DNA of 64,000 nt from Acholeplasma laidlawii_A (GCF_030166555.2 NZ_CP126461.2), one strand, 5' to 3'. Counted from the stretch's first letter, positions 9,373 to 18,364 are shown. The notes: generated from the sequence alone by a model not told the origin. Numbers and translations: made by a program.

Positions 9373-9422
9373 GACTTTATGAAAACAATGATGCTAGTCA
9401 TTGGCATTTTATAAAGTCGTTT
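9373..9422 (+). terminator. Hairpin terminator after the 8.7-9.3 kb genes
   Basis: GACTTTAT (9373-9380) pairs with ATAAAGTC (9411-9418). An inner AATGA/TCATT stem (9387-9391, 9398-9402) lies within, and GTTTTAT follows. Confidence 0.5.
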
Positions 9423-9459
9423 TATATTCATCATGTTTCAGTCATATAAGGCAGTTTTT

Positions 9460-9687
9460 CTAGCTCTTTTCATATCTATTAGTAGTTCTGTCGAGTCTAT
9501 CTTTTTGTTTAGAATTTTTTAAATCGATTATAGTTGTTAATGATTCAGTTGAATCACAATCTAGTTCAGCTGTTACATCATTTGCTGTAAAGGAACTATC
9601 AGATTTAATAAAAATAGTTTGAACTGATACCCTTTTCTTGTACTTTTGGTTCTTTGTAGATACTATATCATTTGATTGTTCATTAAT
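9460..9687 (-). pseudogene. Open reading frame without a start codon, unknown
   Basis: On the - strand a frame of 75 codons stays open from 9687 to a TAG at 9460-9462, but I see no ATG start or ribosome site. Its translation is polar (for example DLKNSKQKDRLDRTTNR near the end). It overlaps the IS3 remnant in a different frame. It may be a decayed gene tail or chance. Confidence 0.25.
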
Positions 9688-9749
9688 CTATATTGTACAG
9701 GAGAATAACCTCCTAAAGTCAGTTTGATTCTAATGTTGATGTTTATTGG
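9663..9749 (-). pseudogene. C-terminal remnant of an IS3-family transposase (OrfB)
   Basis: Read on the - strand, 9749-9663 translates as ...NINIRIKLTLGGYSPVQYRL followed by a few residues and TAG. The LGG-x-SPVQYR ending is the typical C terminus of IS3-family OrfB integrases. Nothing upstream continues the gene, so only about 28 codons remain. Confidence 0.55.
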
Positions 9750-9846
9750 GAGAATTAATAGATCTACTTGAAAATAATAATATTTCTGTGATAAAATCAA
9801 TATTAGAAGAATACATCAAATAAGAATGCTCTGTTAAGCCACCATT

Positions 9847-9898
9847 TAGGGGTGCGTAAAAAAACATAGGGGTGCGTAGATTTTGATAGGGGTGCGTA
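9847..9898 (+). repeat. Three direct copies of TAGGGGTGCGTA with exact 20-bp period
   Basis: The 12-mer occurs at 9847-9858, 9867-9878 and 9887-9898, with unrelated AT-rich spacers of 8 bases. A period of 20 bp, about two helical turns, puts all copies on one DNA face, as expected for a protein-binding array. The next gene starts 120 bases downstream. Purpose unknown. Confidence 0.85.
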
Positions 9899-9940
9899 AT
9901 TGTATCAATATAGTTCTACAAACCCAATCTTAAAGTTAAA

Positions 9941-9973
9941 GTTTTTCAAGACCCAATATGGGATATGAAAAAC
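9941..9973 (+). other. Imperfect hairpin upstream of the 10.0 kb gene
   Basis: GTTTTTCA (9941-9948) pairs with TGAAAAAC (9966-9973), and an inner CCCA/TGGG stem (9952-9955, 9959-9962) lies within. There is no T run directly after the stem, so this is a leader structure or operator rather than a clear terminator. Confidence 0.45.
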
Positions 9974-10017
9974 TTTTGATTTAGTAACAGGTGTTTTTTA
10001 AAAAGAGGTGTAATCCA

Positions 10018-10575
10018 ATGAAAAAACAAGTGATTAAACGATTAGAGACCATTGATTTAGTAAATGGTAAGAAAGTATTTTTTGACTATGAAGGCAACTT
10101 ATTTTCAATTAATAGAGAAGTTCCTGAATATAGACACTATAATGTACCTAAAGATGTAGAGGATATTTGGAAGCAGACTATTGTTAATAATCTATTAGAA
10201 GAAATTAAAAAAACAAAAGGTTATGAAAAATCTTCAAAAGTTACAAAATTAGTAGCTATTTATGGTCATTATAATAATATACAATTATTAGAAGAACTAC
10301 TTGATGATAATACATTGGATACATTTTCAAAGATCTTGTACTTAGAAGGTTTGAACCGAGAAAAATTAGGTGTTAATATTTCAATAAAATATAAAATATT
10401 AAAGATTGATGATCCTAAATTATATATAGAAGCATTAAATGAAAAAATATCAGACTACAAATCAAAACTTTTAAACACTCCTATCACGATTGATGAAAGT
10501 TTTAAACAAAACTACGCATTTAAATACTATGATTTTAGTGATGAAAATATCTTTAAAAGAATTGAAAGTATTTAA
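10018..10575 (+). CDS. Hypothetical protein
   Basis: Unrecognised 185-residue, mostly helical and charged cytosolic protein without signal sequence or membrane segments. The start at 10018 has GAGGTG 7 bases upstream, whereas the in-frame ATG at 9991 has none. The gene stands alone between the 20-bp-period repeat array and a terminator. Confidence 0.65.
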   Translation: MKKQVIKRLETIDLVNGKKVFFDYEGNLFSINREVPEYRHYNVPKDVEDIWKQTIVNNLLEEIKKTKGYEKSSKVTKLVAIYGHYNNIQLLEELLDDNTLDTFSKILYLEGLNREKLGVNISIKYKILKIDDPKLYIEALNEKISDYKSKLLNTPITIDESFKQNYAFKYYDFSDENIFKRIESI

Positions 10576-10581
10576 TCAATT

Positions 10582-10612
10582 GGTAAGCACACATATCAGG
10601 TGCTTACCTTTT
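10582..10612 (+). terminator. Rho-independent terminator
   Basis: A perfect 9-bp stem GGTAAGCAC/GTGCTTACC (10582-10590, 10600-10608) is followed by TTTTAATTT. Confidence 0.8.
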
Positions 10613-10690
10613 AATTTATAATATGCTAGTCGTTTTCACCCAACATGTATTATAATCTAGTTATCAACGGCTATTTAAGGAGGGGATCTT

Positions 10691-11560
10691 ATGAGGAAGA
10701 TAAGTATTGTCTTATTACTTATGATAGTAGCTATTATATTAGCACCTAAACCAACTTATGCTGATATGTTTTCAAAACCTACAGCAACTATTCATATTAA
10801 GGGTGTTGATGTACCTTATGACTTTGAATTGTTAATTTCTTATGATGGTGATGTACCTATACTAGATGATGAAGCAATGTATAAGCTGGAAGCATATTAT
10901 AAAGCAGATTATCCAATTGATGTACTCAATGGATATCAAGATCAAGATGGTTATGCAGCACGCACGCTTTATAGTGGTGGCGCCCCTGCATCACTACAAC
11001 TCATAGATTCAAATACAATACATGTTGGATACTTTAGTGCTCCTAGAACCTTTAAAATCTTACTTATACTAGAGGATGATGTATTTATAGTTTCAAAAGT
11101 TATACATCGAAAGATGTTCACTTCGAAAATGACATTTGACCTTACGGGTGTTGATTTATCAACATCAAAATCTAATGTTGGAACACTAACTGAGGAAATC
11201 CCTTTACTAGAATTTTCTGGTAAATATATATTAAGAATATTACTGACCATTGGTGTAGAACTTTTAGTGTTACTAGCATTTATGTATAGGGATAAAAAGG
11301 ATTTTATTTTTGTAGGTATCGTTAATTTCGTAACACAGTCTGCACTTACAATTGCTATGGTTGTGGGATACTATTTTTGGGCAGCAGAAGTTGGATTAAT
11401 CATCACCTTAGTTTTAGGTGAAATTACAGTATTTACGATAGAGATGGTTGTATATGGTTACAAGTTAGACAAACAAAGTAGATCTAAAGCTTACCTTTAC
11501 GGCTTTACGGCGAATGTTATAACACTAATGTTGACGATATTCACTTTAGGGTCTATCTAA
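10691..11560 (+). CDS. Hypothetical exported protein with C-terminal membrane domain
   Basis: Unrecognised 289-residue protein. A signal peptide (about residues 1-24, ending near PTYA-D) leads to an outer domain of about 150 residues, then four predicted membrane segments (about 180-285). A strong ribosome site (AAGGAGGGG) lies ahead of the ATG. The layout resembles small sensor or stress membrane proteins, but no family motif is seen. Confidence 0.7.
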   Translation: MRKISIVLLLMIVAIILAPKPTYADMFSKPTATIHIKGVDVPYDFELLISYDGDVPILDDEAMYKLEAYYKADYPIDVLNGYQDQDGYAARTLYSGGAPASLQLIDSNTIHVGYFSAPRTFKILLILEDDVFIVSKVIHRKMFTSKMTFDLTGVDLSTSKSNVGTLTEEIPLLEFSGKYILRILLTIGVELLVLLAFMYRDKKDFIFVGIVNFVTQSALTIAMVVGYYFWAAEVGLIITLVLGEITVFTIEMVVYGYKLDKQSRSKAYLYGFTANVITLMLTIFTLGSI

Positions 11561-11657
11561 GTGTAAAAAGCATGTAAAAGAAGGTTATACCCATCTATTT
11601 ATATCGTTTATACATGTTATAATCAAAACATAACATAAAAAGTAGAGATATATATAT

Positions 11658-12053
11658 ATGAAAAGAGTCGCATTTGTATGTGTACATAACAGTTGCCGTA
11701 GCCAAATGGCTGAAGGTTTTGCAAAAACATATGGTGAAGGTATTATCGAAGTGTATTCTGCTGGAACTGAAAAATATCCGGAAGTTAAACCGCTGGCTGT
11801 AGAAGTCATGCGTGAAGTAGGTATAAACTTAGATAGTCAGTACCCTAAGCTACTTGATGATATTCCTATTCCTGATATATTAATCACCATGGGTTGTAAT
11901 GCAAATTGTCCTTGGGTACCTAATGATTATCACGAGGATTGGGGTTTAGATGATCCAAGTGGTAAAGGTATTGAAGCATTTAGAGTCACCAGGGAACTTA
12001 TAAAAATAAAAGTACTTGAACTCATAAATCTCGTAAAAAACGAGCAAATATAA
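11658..12053 (+). CDS. arsC: Arsenate reductase, thioredoxin-coupled (LMW phosphatase fold)
   Basis: Reduces arsenate to arsenite. The 131-residue product starts with the P-loop CVHNSCRSQMAEG, with the nucleophilic Cys and the paired Cys, and carries GCNANCPWVP with the two further redox cysteines used in the disulfide relay with thioredoxin, as in Staphylococcus ArsC. WGLDDPSGKG supplies the acid of the phosphatase fold. A TATAAT lies near 11617. No ArsR, ArsB or Acr3 gene is adjacent. Confidence 0.93.
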   Translation: MKRVAFVCVHNSCRSQMAEGFAKTYGEGIIEVYSAGTEKYPEVKPLAVEVMREVGINLDSQYPKLLDDIPIPDILITMGCNANCPWVPNDYHEDWGLDDPSGKGIEAFRVTRELIKIKVLELINLVKNEQI

Positions 12054-12080
12054 CACTAAAAAATAATAATTAGAAAAAGC

Positions 12081-12111
12081 ACACAAAAAACATTTGTTTT
12101 TTGTGTTTTTC
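12081..12111 (+). terminator. Rho-independent terminator after arsC
   Basis: An 11-bp stem (12081-12091 with 12096-12106) closes the loop ATTT and is followed by a T run. Confidence 0.75.
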
Positions 12112-12182
12112 ATGTTTTTATTTCGTAAAAATGCTATATTAGTAACGTTAAAACAAATTCAGAAGAAAGAAGAAGAACACAC

Positions 12183-13355
12183 ATGGAAAAATCAAGTAAC
12201 ACGGGTGTAGATTTGGCATCATCTACACCAACATTCTGGAATAAGGTCAAAACATTTTTATCTAAAACGTTAAATGGGATGACATTTGGTATATTTGGAA
12301 CAATTGTTGTTGGAGCAATTATCCAAACATTAGGGATTATTACAGGTATTGATGTATTAAGCCTGAGGGTAGCACCTGTATTAACCTCATTACTAGGTAT
12401 GGGGATTGGTCTAAGTATTGGTTTATCACTTAAAGTCGATGGTTTAAAACTCATTATGTTATCCGTTGCTGGTGGTATCGGAACACTTGTTAAAATTGAC
12501 TTTAGTATGCCTGGGTGGTTTGATCCGGTTAGATTATCAAACAATCCAATTACAGCCTATTTTGTAGTTATTGGGGCATATTTTGCAATGCAAGCTATCT
12601 TCAGAAAGAAAACATCTTATGATTTATTCTTTATTCCAATTGTAGGAATCTTAGCTGCTGTTTTAGCAACGTATCTCATCTCATGGCCAATTGATCGATT
12701 TATGGAAATGATTTATAGCACTATTAAATTCTTTATGCAGTTAGAACCTTTTGTTACATCTGCATTTGTAGCACTAATATTTGGTATTTTATTAACGCTA
12801 CCATTTATTAGTAGTGCTGGTGTTGCTATTGCAGTATTTTCTGTACCATTTGGTGTTGGTAATGCACTAGCTATTCCAGATCCAATTGCAATAGCAGCAA
12901 TGTGTGCTGCAGCAATTGGTTGTTCCACACAAATGGTGGGTTTTTCTGTTCAAACCCTAAGAAAAAACAATGTAGGTTCAATCTTTACCGTTGGTCTTGC
13001 TAGTTCAATGTTCCAATTTAAAAATGTTATGAGAAAACCAATTGTTTGGGCGCCAACTTTAATAGCTAGTTTTATTCTAGCACCATTAAGTTATTTCATT
13101 TTTGATGGTTATCAGTGGTTTATTGATCTCATACCAGTAGGGCACCAATTTAGTACAGTATGGGCTGGTATGGGTACTTCAGGATTGGTTGGTATTATTC
13201 AACCACTTACAATCACTAATTTTTCATTAGATGGGTGGCTATTTGTTTCCTCCATGATACTATTTCCATTAGTCTTAGTATTTTGGTTAGATGTATTGTT
13301 TATTAAATTGAATTGGTACACAGAAAACGATCTTATATTAGATTCAAATTTATAA
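12183..13355 (+). CDS. PTS-type sugar transporter EIIC-like membrane protein (PTS_EIIC_2 family)
   Basis: A 390-residue protein with about ten hydrophobic segments and the Gly/Ala-rich stretches typical of the PTS_EIIC_2 (DUF-derived) permease group. The substrate of this group is not well known, and members often stand without EIIA or EIIB domains, as here. RBS AGAAAGAAGAAG is unremarkable. It is followed by a clear terminator and then the IS110 element. Confidence 0.75.
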   Translation: MEKSSNTGVDLASSTPTFWNKVKTFLSKTLNGMTFGIFGTIVVGAIIQTLGIITGIDVLSLRVAPVLTSLLGMGIGLSIGLSLKVDGLKLIMLSVAGGIGTLVKIDFSMPGWFDPVRLSNNPITAYFVVIGAYFAMQAIFRKKTSYDLFFIPIVGILAAVLATYLISWPIDRFMEMIYSTIKFFMQLEPFVTSAFVALIFGILLTLPFISSAGVAIAVFSVPFGVGNALAIPDPIAIAAMCAAAIGCSTQMVGFSVQTLRKNNVGSIFTVGLASSMFQFKNVMRKPIVWAPTLIASFILAPLSYFIFDGYQWFIDLIPVGHQFSTVWAGMGTSGLVGIIQPLTITNFSLDGWLFVSSMILFPLVLVFWLDVLFIKLNWYTENDLILDSNL

Positions 13356-13359
13356 GAAA

Positions 13360-13384
13360 AATCCCTTAATCGGGATTCGTTTTT
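13360..13384 (+). terminator. Rho-independent terminator
   Basis: AATCCC (13360-13365) pairs with GGGATT (13372-13377) and is followed by CGTTTTTG. Confidence 0.75.
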
Positions 13385-13532
13385 GTTAAGTTTAATATTT
13401 ATTAAAATACATGATAAAATACACTTAGGAGATAAACTATAATAAGTCAAGTAAAAAAATGTAGTAAACAGAAAAATACCTCATCTAAGGTCAAAAATTG
13501 ATTATGTGTGAATCAATTTAGGTAGCTACACC

Positions 13533-14699
13533 CTAACGACTCAAATTTGGATTATATGAAACGTTGTTAAATTCAATGTAATGCATCATACGGATGAGTT
13601 TACGACAGACATGAGATAAAGCGACTTTATGATGTTTACCTTGGTCACGTTTCTTATGATAATAATCATTCATAGTAGGTATGAAACGTACTGCGGGTAA
13701 GGCGTAAGTCCAGATAGCACTTCTTAGTAAAGGTGAACCATGCTTAACGAGTTTACCATAATGTTCCTTAGTTCCTGATTGAATGATTCTAACATCAAAA
13801 CCAGCGAATGCTATGAGTTTTGCAGGACTTGAAAAGTTTTTAAAGTCACCAACCTCAGCATAGATGGTTGCTGCTGTGATGATACCTAAACCAGGAATGG
13901 TTAATAACTTAGAATCTGTTTGTGAAAAGAGGTTCACGATTTCTTGATCTAAGACCTCAAGTGTTTCTGTAAAATATTTGATAGACGAGATAACGGTTTG
14001 AACTAAAAGATCATAAACTTTATCATCTAGACCAATAGAATTACGCGCTAACATCTTTAGTTGATTGAATCTCGGGTAAGTAAGTTTTCCTTTAGTCTTA
14101 GAACGTATGAGTTCGAAGTCTTTAATAGTCATCTTAGCGATTCTAGCTTTACTTTTAAACCGTTTTAAGATAAAAAGCGCAGTGTTTCCTAGTTTACCTT
14201 TGAAGAATGGTTTGTATTCTGGAAAGGTCTTATCTAAGAGATTGGTGAGTTTAACCAATTCTTTAGAACGACTTTGAAGATAGGCGTATCTTTGTCTAAC
14301 TAATTCTTTTAAGACATTATTGTGATAAAATTTAGTATGTAGTGTTTCGTAATCAACGGATCCTAACATACTTGAGATGACTTTAGCGTCAACTTTATCA
14401 GTCTTAGTCTTTCTTAACGATGATGCCTTGGAAAACATATGCGTTAAGTAAGCATTAAACTCAACATAGGTATACCCTAAGTTGGATAGATATTGTTTCA
14501 GGTTTGTTCCATAATGACCCGTTGATTCGAAACCTATTTTTATTTCACTAGGATCCCCTAATGATTTAAGTGAATCAAGTAGTTCATTAAAACCTGATAC
14601 GTTATTGTCAAAGATAAACTCTTTGACCTTCACATGTGCTTCAGTAGCTATGAAGCAGTTGTGTTTGAATTTAGAGATGTCAATGCCAATATGGTACAT
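13533..14699 (-). CDS. IS110-family transposase (DEDD recombinase)
   Basis: Bridge-RNA-guided recombinase of 388 residues. The N-terminal RuvC-like DEDD domain starts GIDISKFKHN and continues with GFESTGHYG and KTDKVDAKVI. The C-terminal Transposase_20 domain has LTIPGLGIITAATIYAEVGD and the catalytic Ser in KHGSPLLRSAIW. An excellent ribosome site (AGGAGGT) lies upstream of the start. The frame is intact, so the element may be active. The non-coding region is on the 5' side, which fits the IS110 rather than the IS1111 subgroup. Confidence 0.93.
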   Translation of the reverse strand: MYHIGIDISKFKHNCFIATEAHVKVKEFIFDNNVSGFNELLDSLKSLGDPSEIKIGFESTGHYGTNLKQYLSNLGYTYVEFNAYLTHMFSKASSLRKTKTDKVDAKVISSMLGSVDYETLHTKFYHNNVLKELVRQRYAYLQSRSKELVKLTNLLDKTFPEYKPFFKGKLGNTALFILKRFKSKARIAKMTIKDFELIRSKTKGKLTYPRFNQLKMLARNSIGLDDKVYDLLVQTVISSIKYFTETLEVLDQEIVNLFSQTDSKLLTIPGLGIITAATIYAEVGDFKNFSSPAKLIAFAGFDVRIIQSGTKEHYGKLVKHGSPLLRSAIWTYALPAVRFIPTMNDYYHKKRDQGKHHKVALSHVCRKLIRMMHYIEFNNVSYNPNLSR

Positions 14700-14748
14700 A
14701 ATCTCTACCTCCTGAAAAATGTTTTTAAGTACTGGTGGTAAGTCACAT

Positions 14749-14878
14749 GTTTCCTGTCTCTATATACTTGTGATAAAGCGTCAAGCGCTAATAAACTTAT
14801 TGATAGATAAAAACAGGAACTGTGGTAGGAATCTCCTATATGCGTCAAGCGCTAATTTCAATGAAACAAATCCACAGT
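14749..14878 (-). ncRNA. Candidate IS110 bridge RNA
   Basis: Directly upstream of the transposase lie two consecutive stem-loops. Stem 1 pairs 14751-14757 with 14813-14819, with an inner stem 14759-14763/14803-14807. Stem 2 pairs 14819-14825 with 14872-14878. Each encloses the identical 15-mer GCGTCAAGCGCTAAT (14778-14792, 14842-14856), which can fold as GCG-TCAAG-CGC. IS110 bridge RNAs have two loops, for target and donor, transcribed from this position and strand. The assignment is inferred from structure and position. Confidence 0.5.
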
Positions 14879-14964
14879 ACCTATTAAAATTATAACAAAT
14901 GAAAGAAAGGAAGCTATATTCAGTATCAATCAAATGTTACATATTGAATATACAAGATGATTTT

Positions 14965-16401
14965 ATGAAAAGAAATTTAGCGTTATTAACAGACTTTTAT
15001 GAACTGACTATGTCTAATGGATATTTCAAAGATAACCGCCATAATCAAGTGGCTGTATTTGATGTATTCTTTAGAAGTATTCCTGATGAGGGCGGTTATG
15101 CAATATTTGCAGGACTAGAGTCTATTATTGAATATATTAAAAACTTATCTTTTGATAAAGATACTATTGAATTTTTAAGAAATAAAAAAATATTTGATGA
15201 AGGTTTTTTAACATACTTAAAAAACTTTAAATTCACCTCTGATGTTTATGCAATCAAAGAAGGTACTCCAATATTTACTAATGAACCATTAATGGTTATT
15301 AAGGGACCTATCATTGAATGTCAACTCATTGAAACATTTGTACTACTTTCTATTAATCACCAATCCTTGATTGCAACAAAGGCATCAAGAATTGTAAGAG
15401 AAGCAAAAGGTAGACCAGTCTTTGAATTTGGTGCAAGAAGAGCACACTCTTATGATGCAGCAAATCTAGGCGCTAGAAGTGCATATATTAGTGGTGTAAC
15501 AGGTACATCAAATACCTTAGCTGACTTTATGTATGGAATTCCATCTTCTGGTACAATGGCGCACTCCTATGTTCAAAGTTTTCCAAGTGAGTATGAAGCA
15601 TTTAAGAGCTATGCCTTAAATTACCCGGATAACTGTTTATTATTAGTGGATACATATGATACTTTAAATGAAGGTATTCCAAATGCTATAAGAATTCACA
15701 ATGAAGTCTTAAAGCCGATGGGTAAATACTTAAAAGGCATTCGTATTGATTCAGGTGACTTAGCTTATTTATCTAAGAAAGTACGTACTTTATTAGATGA
15801 AGCAGGTCTAACTGAAACTAAAATTACTGTATCTAACTCATTAGATGAATTTATTATCAGGGACTTAATCGTACATCAAGAAGCAGAAATCGATGCTTTT
15901 GGTGTCGGTGAAAGATTAATCACTGCAAGAAGTGAGGCTGTGTTTGGTGGTGTATTTAAATTAAGTGCTGTTGAAGAAGATGGTCAAATTATACCGAAAA
16001 TCAAAATTTCTGATAATGTTGCAAAAACAACCATTCCAGGATTTAAGCAACTTTACCGCTTCTATGATGAAAACGATATGGCCTTAGCAGATGTCATTAC
16101 ACTGCATCATGAAGAAATCGATCCATCTAAACCATACACATTATTTGATCCAAATCATCCATGGAAACAAAAGATAGTAGAAAATTATAAAGTAGAAAAA
16201 CTATTAGTACCTATCTTTGTAAAAGGTAAATTAGTCTATGATCTACCTTCAATAGAAGCGATTAGAAAACATAAAGAAATAAACTTTAATAGACTTTGGA
16301 AAGAAGTTATACGTTTAAAGTTCCCACATGAATACTATGTTGATTTATCACAAGATTTATGGGATTTACGACAAGCATTAGTAGTTAAGCATAAACATTA
16401 G
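14965..16401 (+). CDS. pncB: Nicotinate phosphoribosyltransferase
   Basis: Makes nicotinate mononucleotide for NAD salvage. The 478-residue product starts MKRNLALLTDFYELTMSNGY, the typical N terminus; the in-frame ATG at 14899 would add unrelated residues. Family motifs include FEFGARRAHS, the catalytic His and phosphate-binding GTSNTLADF, RIDSGDLAYLSKK and FGVGERLITA. The ribosome site at 14965 is weak. The IS110 element ends just upstream and may have displaced the original promoter. The gene heads a run with the MATE exporter, trmL and hlyIII. Confidence 0.93.
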   Translation: MKRNLALLTDFYELTMSNGYFKDNRHNQVAVFDVFFRSIPDEGGYAIFAGLESIIEYIKNLSFDKDTIEFLRNKKIFDEGFLTYLKNFKFTSDVYAIKEGTPIFTNEPLMVIKGPIIECQLIETFVLLSINHQSLIATKASRIVREAKGRPVFEFGARRAHSYDAANLGARSAYISGVTGTSNTLADFMYGIPSSGTMAHSYVQSFPSEYEAFKSYALNYPDNCLLLVDTYDTLNEGIPNAIRIHNEVLKPMGKYLKGIRIDSGDLAYLSKKVRTLLDEAGLTETKITVSNSLDEFIIRDLIVHQEAEIDAFGVGERLITARSEAVFGGVFKLSAVEEDGQIIPKIKISDNVAKTTIPGFKQLYRFYDENDMALADVITLHHEEIDPSKPYTLFDPNHPWKQKIVENYKVEKLLVPIFVKGKLVYDLPSIEAIRKHKEINFNRLWKEVIRLKFPHEYYVDLSQDLWDLRQALVVKHKH

Positions 16402-16420
16402 AAAGTAGAACCTTACAATC

Positions 16421-17839
16421 ATGGAACAAGGCATTTCAAAAAATACACAACGCATGTTAAATGGGAAGCATATATGGCTATATATGCTCCTTTTATCGTT
16501 ACCTATACTAATAAACAACTTGATCAAGTCTTTTAATGGTATGGTTGATATTTATTTTATCGCTCGCATCAAAGATGTAAGTACAGAGACGATTGACTCT
16601 GCAATTGCTGCACTAAATATTCATGAGTCATTTAATAACCTCATTTTAGCAATCGGTGTTGGATTATCGATTGCTGCTATGGCGATTGTATCTCAATTTG
16701 TAGGGGCTAAAAGGGAAGATAAAGCCAAATTCTATGCTGGTCAACTCCTTACGATAGCGCTGATTGTTGGGATTAGCTTAACGCTTGTAATATTAGGTTT
16801 TTCTTGGTTCTTCATTGATTTGTTGGGAGCTAAGGGACAAACATTTGATTTTGCTCTAGAGTATTTTAATATACGAAGCCTTGAACTTGTAGGTGTAATA
16901 TTCTTTTTGGTTTATCAAGCAATTCGACAAGCCCAAGGATCAACCATTACACCAACGCTTTTAAATATTGGTGGTATTCTGGTGAATATAGGATTAACAT
17001 GGTATTTTGTTGAAGTACTTAATTGGGGTGTTGCAGGTTCTGCATGGGCAACATTAATCGGTAACTTAATTTTTGTCCCACTGATGATTCTAGATTTATT
17101 TATCAGTCGCCGATACATGAGATTAAAATTAAGTGCCTTTGTACCTAAAAAGCGAACACTTAAAGAAATATGGCCATTTGCATATCCTGCAACCGTATCA
17201 CACTCTGTAACATTTTTAGGATTTTTAATTATTAATTCATTTGTTTTAAGTCAGTTTGGAGATGTCATTTCCGCATCATTTTCAACTGGTAATAAGCTAA
17301 GTAATTTACTGATGAATCCAATCTATGCAATTACCACCATTGGTGCGGTATTTATTGGTGCAAACATTGGTAACAGACAACCCGAAAGAGCGTTAAAAGT
17401 ATATAAGCAATCTGGTAGGATGACCTTTACAATTACATTAATAGCAATTCTTATAGCCATACTATTTAGAAGAGAATTTGTAACTTTATTAGTAGGTACA
17501 CAAAATGAGCGATTGATTGAAGTATCTGTAGAATATACATTATGGTTACTACTTACCCAACCTGTGATGTCTATCTTCCAAAACTACATGGCTATCTTTA
17601 ATGGAAGTGGACAATCAAAACTTGGACTTAAAGCACAGTCCTTTAGACTATGGGGATTACGTATACCACTATTATTTGGTTTATGGTTCTTATTCCCTGA
17701 AATGAAATATAGTGTTGTTTGGACAGCGATGAACATTTCTAATGTTGTTGCTATATTCCATGCACACTACTTAAGAAAAAACATTGAATTAGATATCAAA
17801 GTAAATTTAGAAGATGATGAAAGTGAGGTACTCGTATGA
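16421..17839 (+). CDS. MATE-family multidrug/cation exporter
   Basis: A 472-residue protein with twelve predicted membrane segments. It opens IWLYMLLLSLPILINNLIKSF and continues with the MATE pattern VSQFVGAKREDKA in the first half and GANIGNRQPERALK at the matching place in the second half, showing the two-fold repeat. Substrate is not predictable from sequence. It follows pncB by 19 bases and overlaps trmL by 4 bases (ATGA). Confidence 0.9.
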   Translation: MEQGISKNTQRMLNGKHIWLYMLLLSLPILINNLIKSFNGMVDIYFIARIKDVSTETIDSAIAALNIHESFNNLILAIGVGLSIAAMAIVSQFVGAKREDKAKFYAGQLLTIALIVGISLTLVILGFSWFFIDLLGAKGQTFDFALEYFNIRSLELVGVIFFLVYQAIRQAQGSTITPTLLNIGGILVNIGLTWYFVEVLNWGVAGSAWATLIGNLIFVPLMILDLFISRRYMRLKLSAFVPKKRTLKEIWPFAYPATVSHSVTFLGFLIINSFVLSQFGDVISASFSTGNKLSNLLMNPIYAITTIGAVFIGANIGNRQPERALKVYKQSGRMTFTITLIAILIAILFRREFVTLLVGTQNERLIEVSVEYTLWLLLTQPVMSIFQNYMAIFNGSGQSKLGLKAQSFRLWGLRIPLLFGLWFLFPEMKYSVVWTAMNISNVVAIFHAHYLRKNIELDIKVNLEDDESEVLV

Positions 17840-18357
17840 TACATGTCGTATTATGCCAACCCGAAATTCCGCAAAATACAGGAAATATTATGCGTACTTG
17901 TGTAGGTAGTGGTGTCCATCTTCACTTAATAAAACCACTCGGTTTTAAAATAGATGATGCAAAACTTAGACGTAGTGCTGTTGATTATTATGATGCTTTA
18001 AATTTTGAAATTCATGAAGATTTTGAAAGTTTCCAAAATGAACATCCCGGCACATACTTTTATCTATCTAGATATGGTAGAAAAACTCATAGTGCCCCCA
18101 ACTATCAAACTATTAAAGGTGATATCTATTTAGTTTTCGGATCGGAGTCCTACGGTATTGATAGAGCATTATTAAGCAAAAATATCGAAAATACATTTAG
18201 AATACCAACAAATGATAAAATTAGAAGTCTTAACTTGTCAAACGCTGTAGCAATTACAGTCTATGAAGTACAAAGACAGTTGGGTTATCCTGAATTAAGT
18301 GAAGAAGAACCGGAAAGTCTAAAAGGGGCAGACTATCTAAAAAAAATTAAGGAGTGA
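17836..18357 (+). CDS. trmL: tRNA (cytidine/uridine-34-2'-O)-methyltransferase TrmL
   Basis: SPOUT methyltransferase of 173 residues that methylates the wobble ribose of tRNA-Leu isoacceptors. The N terminus LCQPEIPQNTGNIMRTC and the trefoil-knot motifs VFGSESYGID and IPTNDKIRSLNLSNAVAI are diagnostic. The tRNA-Leu(CAA) gene at 7118 encodes one known kind of substrate. Overlaps the MATE gene by 4 bases. Confidence 0.94.
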   Translation: MIHVVLCQPEIPQNTGNIMRTCVGSGVHLHLIKPLGFKIDDAKLRRSAVDYYDALNFEIHEDFESFQNEHPGTYFYLSRYGRKTHSAPNYQTIKGDIYLVFGSESYGIDRALLSKNIENTFRIPTNDKIRSLNLSNAVAITVYEVQRQLGYPELSEEEPESLKGADYLKKIKE

Positions 18358-18364
18358 TTAGAGG

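Larger units (their letters stand above)
9261..10017. other. Decayed intergenic region with no intact gene
   Basis: These 757 bases hold a terminator, an IS3 remnant, a 24-codon + strand gene tail (9749-9823, ending ILEEYIK then TAA) with no start, a three-copy direct repeat (9847-9898) and a hairpin (9941-9973). No complete coding region is visible. The pattern fits old insertions that were later deleted. Confidence 0.6.
13440..14890 (-). mobile_element. IS110-family insertion sequence (ends approximate)
   Basis: A single transposase gene with about 180 bases of structured non-coding DNA on its 5' side and a 9-bp hairpin (13495-13503 with 13511-13519) on its 3' side. IS110 elements lack terminal inverted repeats and clear target duplications, so the ends cannot be placed exactly from one copy. 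It sits between the PTS terminator and pncB. Confidence 0.7.

Noticed and set aside
9847..9898. CRISPR-like array
   Set aside because: Only three 12-base repeats with 8-base spacers and no cas genes; far too short for CRISPR.
12134..12544. 136-residue - strand open frame over the PTS gene
   Set aside because: It lies antisense to a well-supported membrane-protein gene, lacks a ribosome site and has low-complexity Pro/Ile/Asn composition typical of a shadow frame.
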